Assembly (NCBI GenBank): GCA_030544215.1
Contig: JARZZO010000011.1
Span: 8,480,001-8,544,000 of the forward strand
Direction of reading: 5' to 3'
Source: Zantedeschia hybrid cultivar
Lineage: Eukaryota; Streptophyta; Magnoliopsida; Alismatales; Araceae
DNA length: 64,000 nt
The notes under the pieces were generated by a model. The model was not told the origin of the DNA and did no database searches. It saw only the letters and a program-made list of their open reading frames with translations. Of the stretch, positions 58,690-64,000 are shown one piece after another (the stretch's first letter is position 1; every line of letters starts with the position of its first letter). The position numbers were made by a program, and so were the translations under genes.

Positions 58690-59150
58690 TTTGTTTGGCC
58701 CATTAGAGGCCCGATTAAGGTCTTCCATTTTTCTGTAATTTTGATGCAAGTTTTGGCTATTTTAGGAGTCCTAGGGGTATCTTGGTCATTTTTTTCCTAT
58801 TAGGGCTTCTTTGCTCCTCTCTTTTAGAGCCCAGGGGCACTTTTGGGCTTTATGGCACCTAGGGCTACCTTAAGGGGACCCTATATATTGTAACCTCTCC
58901 CAAAACGGAGGGCATGGAAGAAGATATTGAATGCTGAAATGAGAAAGAGGAGTTGCTGCTGCCTGTGTGTATGTAGGAGACCCGTGAAGGGCTTGTGTGT
59001 GAGTTTTCGGGTGTGAAGCCCCTGAGTTCATCTTCTCCATCCCCACCCTTCCTCCTTCCCTGTTCGTCCTCTCCTAGCCCTGGTTCTTCCTCTTCCCTGG
59101 CCTCCGAGCCTTCATCAAGCTTCTCCCCATCACCTGTCCCGCATCATTAC
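58690..59150 (+). repeat. LTR-like fragment after the kinase pseudogene
   Basis: A TATA box within CCCTATATATTGTAACC (near 58882) and a downstream GAATGCTGAAATGAG-type leader resemble a plant LTR promoter. It joins the kinase pseudogene where its C-lobe stops. No partner LTR was seen. Confidence 0.4.
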
Positions 59151-59523
59151 AAACAACCAGCAACTTGAACTACTACTGAGGATCACCTTGCTAAGTGTAG
59201 GGCAACAAGGATGAAAGGCCAGCTATAAGCAATGTTGTGGGTCTTCTCCCAATCTCCCCAGGGATGGAATGCAGGTGGATGCTGAAAGGGGAAAAGGCTT
59301 TCTAAGAGAATATTCACCTTGAAAACTTTCCAAGCTTCCCATCCAGAAATGTCAACAAATATCTCAATCTAGCAACAATATAGCTATAATATTTTTATGG
59401 TCTACACTACATTTGTTTTCATGTAGAAGGGATGTGTGTGTGTGTGTGAATAAATAAAGTTAGAAAAGGCTTTCTAAGAGAATATTAACCTTGAAAACTT
59501 TCCAAGCTTCCCATTGTTGGAAC

Positions 59524-59527
<4 letters not shown>
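59150..59527. other. Gene-free stretch
   Basis: A sequence including CCTTGAAAACTTTCCAAGCT occurs twice (about 59317-59342 and 59489-59514) around a short GT repeat. Nothing else was recognised. Confidence 0.5.
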
Positions 59528-59562
<35 letters not shown>

Positions 59563-60215
59563 GCAAAAGGGAAGGGGAGAAGCCCCCCACCGGTTGGGAA
59601 ACCCCCCACCGGTTCCAAGAGGGAAACCGGTGGGGGGGGAGGAGGATTCCTCCCTTCTCTCCCATTTTTAAATTCAAAGAAAAGGGGAGGGGGGGGATTA
59701 ATTAGGATGAAGGGGAGTTAATGAGAATCTTAACCCCATTCACACATGGGTTAAGAATCCCATGTGAACCCTATTTAATACTCATCCTAAAACCTCCTTT
59801 CACATGGAGTCAAATCTGGATTTAAGGGGTTTAAACCCTTTTCACATTGGCCCATCCCCCAAATCTGCCACCCAAGCTCATTAATGAGCTCCAAAAACAG
59901 AAAAAAGAAAGAAGAAGTGGGGAGGGGAACCCCCCACCGGTTTCCCAAAACCGGTGGGGAGACCCCCCCACCGGTTCCCAACCGGTGGGGGGGGTCCATC
60001 CGGTGGCACCCCCTCCACCGGTTGGAACCGGTGGGGGTGCCAACCGGTCCCCCCCCTCCCTCTCTCTCTCTTTCTCTCCTTTGCATGCTCTCCCTCTCAT
60101 CTCTTTTTCCACCCATTGGCCAAAAAATATATAAAAAAAAGAAGAGGGGAGGAGAGATGATGGAACCGGTGGGTACCCCCCACCTCAAGTATTCCGATGG
60201 GTACCCCCACCGGTT
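59528..60215. repeat. Poly-A run followed by a cluster of 12 ACCGGT palindromes
   Basis: After ~30 A (59528-59557), the motif CCCCCACCGGTT and its inverse AACCGGTGGGGG alternate: three at 59588-59632, seven at 59935-60049 and two at 60163-60214. Frames through it are proline/glycine-rich and not genes. The intervening DNA contains GGGTTAAGAATCCCATG-like inverted phrases. Confidence 0.8.
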
Positions 60216-60225
60216 AAGGCTTTGA

Positions 60226-60440
60226 AGCCTATAAATACCCCCCAAGGGGTAAGAAGAAGCCTCATGCCCATTTGGCCCAAAATTTCCTAAGGGAAACTCT
60301 GCCAGTTTGAAGACCAAATCCGGTGCTCTTGCCCGGGTTTGCTGCGATTTGGAGGAGATATTTTCTTGGAGGGCTCTCTTCCTAAGGTTTATTCCTAAGG
60401 GGAAGCTCTGCCAAATTTATGTTGTAAAATCACCGTCCTA
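60226..60440 (+). promoter_or_regulatory. LTR- or promoter-like TATA segment
   Basis: GCCTATAAATACCCCC (60226-60241) is a strong plant TATA box followed by an AAG/CTT-rich leader-like region. No coding exon starts within the next kilobase, so it more likely belongs to an LTR or other repeat. Confidence 0.35.
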
Positions 60441-61440
60441 TAAGACGGGATTATGCCGAAATAATGAATGAATGCTACTATTTGTTCTTTAAGCATATGT
60501 GTGTGCATGTGTGTTCATGAATCTACTATTTAAGTAACACTATGTTACTATATTTTCATATGCAAAATAATTAATTTTATAACTAATTAAAATACATAAA
60601 ACATATAATTAAACATTCTAAAATATCATTGGCCTCATCTCATACATAACTAATCTTAGATTCATAATTAAAACTTAATAATGAAACATTGAGACATAAA
60701 ATAACATCTTAAGTTAAAAAATGACTTAAATACTCCACATACTTAATTAATTAATAAAATCTGCGAAAATTATCTAAAATTAATAAAACAAATATAAAAA
60801 TCAGAAAAATTCTGTAAAAATCAGTAATACTCAGTAAAAATCAGAAAACAAAATCTGGAAATTACATAAATCCAAAATATAACTTAAATATCCTTCATAT
60901 ACCTAATTAATTAATAAAAATCAGTAAAATTAATAAAAAAATCAGTAAAATTCAGTAAAAACCAGTAAAAAACAGAGAACCAAATCTGAAAATATATAAA
61001 ATTCTGAAATGACTAAAATGCCCCTAGAGCTTAACACAAATTACAAAAATACCCTCATACATGTTAAAAATCTGTAAAAATCACAGAAAATTCTTAAAAA
61101 TATCAAAAATCTCTCGTATGTCCAAAATACCCTCCAAACCTTAATAAGATGGGTAAAATTACCAAAATACCCTAAATATGATAAAAATAAATAAAAAAAT
61201 CTCAGAAAAATATAAAAATAGACTTTAAGTCTAAAAATCCAATTTGGACAAAATTACCAAAATATCCTTACAATCCAAACACACTTGAAATAACTCTAAA
61301 ATACTTCATAAGGTTTTGAAACCTTCCTAAATCATTAAAACTCATTTCATACACTTAAAATAACCATAATCTCCCTATATCCTCCAAATTGACATAATTA
61401 CAAAAATACCCTTATGGGTCTAAAATACTTGGAGACAATC
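60441..61440. repeat. A-rich region with reiterated CAGTAAAAATCAG phrases
   Basis: Short A-rich phrases (AATCAGTAAAA, AAAATCAGAAAA, AAAATACCCT) recur irregularly through the stretch. No gene or clear element boundary was found. Confidence 0.6.
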
Positions 61441-61454
61441 CAATATACTTGGAA

Positions 61455-61708
61455 TCATGGTCGGCCGGGTCGGATCGGATCGCCCGGTCCGCTCGGAATC
61501 GGAGCGGTCCGACCCGACCCCGAGCCCCGACCCAACGATCCCAGCCGGGATCGCTGGGATCGGGTGGGGGTCGGCCGGGTCGGTCTGGGTCGGACCGGTC
61601 CGGCCGACCCGGCCACCCAACGGCTAGTTCTGAACTAGCCGTTGGGTAGCCGTTGGGAACCCATTCAAATGGGTTCCCAACGGTTAGGAGGGGCTTCTAA
61701 GCCCCTCC
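61455..61708. promoter_or_regulatory. GC-rich subterminal-like region with three hairpins upstream of the hAT transposase
   Basis: At 61455-61618 the motifs GGGTCGG and CCGACCC are reiterated in both orientations. Three near-perfect hairpins follow: 61619-61643 (12-bp stem, AACGGCTAGTTC), 61650-61683 (14-bp stem, CCGTTGGGAACCCA) and 61687-61708 (10-bp stem, GGAGGGGCTT). Reiterated motifs near the ends are the known transposase-binding sites of hAT elements. The element end itself (TIR) was not identified. Confidence 0.5.
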
Positions 61709-61725
61709 AAGTCCCCCCCAAGTCC

Positions 61726-61910
61726 CTATAAAACCTCCTCCTACCCTTCTCTCCTTCATTCACACAAATTCTCATTTCTCTCTCTCTCTAAATTCTAAAA
61801 CTTCTCTCTCTCTCTCTCTAAGCTCTCATACTCTCTTAAAGACTCAAAGCTCTCTTAACTTCTTTCTCTCCAAACTTCCAAAGCTCTCTAGAGTTCTAAA
61901 CTCTAAAGGA
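61726..61910 (+). promoter_or_regulatory. TATA box and CT-rich leader of the hAT transposase gene
   Basis: CTATAAAACC (61726-61735) is followed by a long TC-rich leader (61740-61890). This is a typical plant core promoter about 430 bases before the ATG. Confidence 0.6.
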
Positions 61911-62154
61911 CGGACCGACGGACTACATCAAATTTTTTTCATCATATTATTTTTATTGCATTTTAATTTTTCTCTCTAACCTCTTTTTGTCTTTGTAGCT
62001 TTATTTCTCATTGTCTCTCACTCTCCCTCGAGGTATGATATGAAATCTCACTCTCTTTCTCTATGTTTTTTCTTATTTCTCACCATTTCTCTTTATGTAA
62101 TTAGTTAATTACTAATTATCTCTTTCCCTATTAATATATTTTTTATTTTTAAAG

Positions 62155-64000
62155 ATGTCGACTTCTGAGCATAATGAGGCCACATCTGTCACCTCTCGTG
62201 GTGACCCGGGATGGAACCACTGCACCGTCGTAGACATGGCTTCACGCAAAGTCAAATGCAACTACTGCAGTCGGATTATTTCGGGTGGAGTTTTTCGTCT
62301 AAAACAACATATTGGGGGTGTCAAAGGAGAAGTGAAGACTTGTACTGCTGCACCACTAGAGGTAAAAAATCAATTCAAAAATTACCTACGACAAAGAGAG
62401 TTGGAAAAAGGAGCAGCATCAACGATGAGAGGCCAAATTAGGGAAGAAATGACACGGCCCTCAGGTCAAGGTATTCATATTCACCCTCCGGGAGATAGAT
62501 CTCGGGAGGGAGACATAGACCCTACCAGAAGGAGATCTACTGCATTTGAAGACTTCTCTCGAGGTATTATTTGATTTAAAATTTTCAATTAATTATTTAC
62601 TTCTTTATACTTCATCTCGATTAAATTAGTCTAATCATCTATTTTAATTTAAAGATGATATACGTCGAGCCATGGACGAAAGTAGACGATCTTTTGCTGA
62701 TGAGGATGTGTATAGACGCACCGGTCGACACGTTGGGCAAGGGAGTGGATCCGGACATGGATCCAACGAGGAGGAAATTCATGACTTGACTAGGGACAAT
62801 GATCCTAGAGTGGGTCCTATAGATGCTTTCCTAACAAGACGGAGAGGTAGACAACCATCAATCACAGCTGCTATGAAGAACCTGAAGGTATGCAAGGAGA
62901 AGATTGGCCGTGCTGTTTCGAGATGGTTTGTTTATAACAGTGTACCTGCCAATGCTGCAAAGGGTCCTTATTGGGAGGACATGATTGAGACTATTGGAGA
63001 TGTGGGTAAGGGTATTCCTGGACCAACCCCCAAGGAGATATACAACACTTATCTTCCTCAAGAGGTAAGTGATCTCCAGGAGTATATCAAGTCGTTTGAG
63101 CGAATTTGGGATGAAAGAGGATGCACAATAATGACAGATGGCTGGACAGGTGAGTACATTGAATTAGTTTAACATATTTAGAAATTAGAATCTTAGATTA
63201 ACAGATTATATTTTTAGTTAATTTAGACATTCGCTAACATCTATAACATTATTTGAATAGGAATTACGAGAAGAAGTATGATTAACTTCCTTATATACTG
63301 TCAAGCTGGGACTGTATTTTGGAAGTCCGTAGATGCTAGTGGAAAGGTAAAGAATGCTGAATATCTTTTCAAGTTAATTGATGACATTGTGGAACAGGTG
63401 GGAGAAGATCAGGTTGTCCAAGTTGTAACAGATAATGCAGCTTCATATAAAGCTGCTGGCCATATGTTAATGGAGAAGAGGCCACATCTATATTGGCTTC
63501 CTTGCTCTGCTCATTCCCTAGATTTGATGCTAGAAGATATTGGGAAAGATGTCAAAATTACTGAAACAGTGAAGTCAGCCCAATTCATCACATCCTATAT
63601 CTACAACCATAACTATGTGCTCACGTTGATGCGTGAACACACTGGACAGAGGGAGTTACTACGTCCTGGGGTAACTCGTTTCGCCTCCACATACATTTCC
63701 TTGGAGAGTATACAATCACAAAAACGCCCCTTGAAGCAGATGATTTCAAGTAAAGGATGGGAGGATTGGATGACAAGGCACGCGAAGCATGATGCTAGAG
63801 ACAAGGGGAAGCAGGTTGAGGACTTGATTGAGAGCCGAGAGTATTGGAAGGATATAAAGATGATCTTGAGCGTAGTTGAACCTCTTGTGCGGGTTCTGAG
63901 GATGGTGGATGGAGATAAGAAGGCCACAATGGGATATTTATATGAAGCTATGGACCGTGCAAAGGAAGACATTGCTAGGGCCAACAAAAATACATACAGA
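62155..64000 (+). CDS. hAT-type transposase (BED finger, DUF659, RNase H-like core), 5' part, runs off the right edge
   Basis: Exons are 62155-62563, 62655-63149 and 63261 to beyond 64000. GT-AG junctions and matching phases join them with no stop. Exon 1 encodes a BED zinc finger (W20; C35-N-Y-C38; H52; C63) that binds DNA. Exon 2 carries an acidic linker and the DUF659 region with the TDGWT motif, whose Asp belongs to the hAT catalytic core. Exon 3 continues with FWKSVDASGK, VVTDNAASYKAAG (second catalytic Asp) and LPCSAHSLDLMLEDI (the conserved CxxH of hAT enzymes). The last catalytic Glu and the C-terminal dimerisation domain would lie past the edge. The intact frame suggests a young element or a domesticated gene; which one cannot be told here. 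Confidence 0.85.

Noticed and set aside
59470..60317. Glycine/proline-rich frames around the ACCGGT cluster
   Set aside because: They occur in all frames and both strands and come from low-complexity DNA.

Overview
This is nuclear DNA from a flowering plant, most likely a non-grass monocot (a palm-like genome would fit, but that is inference). Genes are split by GT-AG introns. Some coding exons are very GC-rich (mTERF genes, first exons of PreP and the J-protein) and lie in AT-rich intergenic DNA full of decayed plant transposons. No rRNA gene, functional tRNA gene, CRISPR array or bacterial operon was seen.

Left part (1-18 kb). Two single-copy housekeeping-type genes lie head to head. On the minus strand are the first two exons of an organellar presequence protease (PreP, M16C family), separated by a 5.6 kb intron; the rest of the gene lies beyond the left edge. 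On the plus strand is a complete five-exon gene for a probably plastid-targeted J-domain (DnaJ-like) protein of 275 residues. Its last intron carries a broken, sense-oriented LINE.

Middle (18.7-56.4 kb). This is an mTERF gene cluster. Two near-identical 392-codon genes (19.7 and 27.8 kb) lie in an 8 kb tandem segmental duplication. A third copy (35.1 kb) is a pseudogene cut by a Copia element, a fourth (43.4 kb) is intact but diverged, and a fifth is a 3' fragment in inverted orientation at 56.1 kb. A non-coding block of about 1.2-2 kb recurs six times in the cluster, mostly downstream of mTERF copies. The start of this block resembles the 5' leader of the mTERF genes. The two youngest genes are nearly identical over the leader and first 440 coding bases but about 7% different after that, which looks like gene conversion. 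Inserted among them are a retrotransposon remnant with ~110 bp tandem repeats, a TIR element carrying a fasciclin-like arabinogalactan gene fragment, two solo LTRs of one family in inverted orientation, and a MITE whose empty site survives in a paralogous block.

Right part (56-64 kb). A decayed ZmPK1-like lectin receptor kinase pseudogene is followed by LTR-like DNA, an unusual cluster of ACCGGT palindromes and A-rich repeats. Last comes the intact 5' part of a hAT-type transposase gene (BED zinc finger, DUF659, ribonuclease H-like core) preceded by three strong hairpins; it runs off the right edge.

The genes do not form one pathway. PreP, the J-protein and the mTERF proteins would all act in mitochondria or plastids, but this looks like coincidence of neighbourhood.
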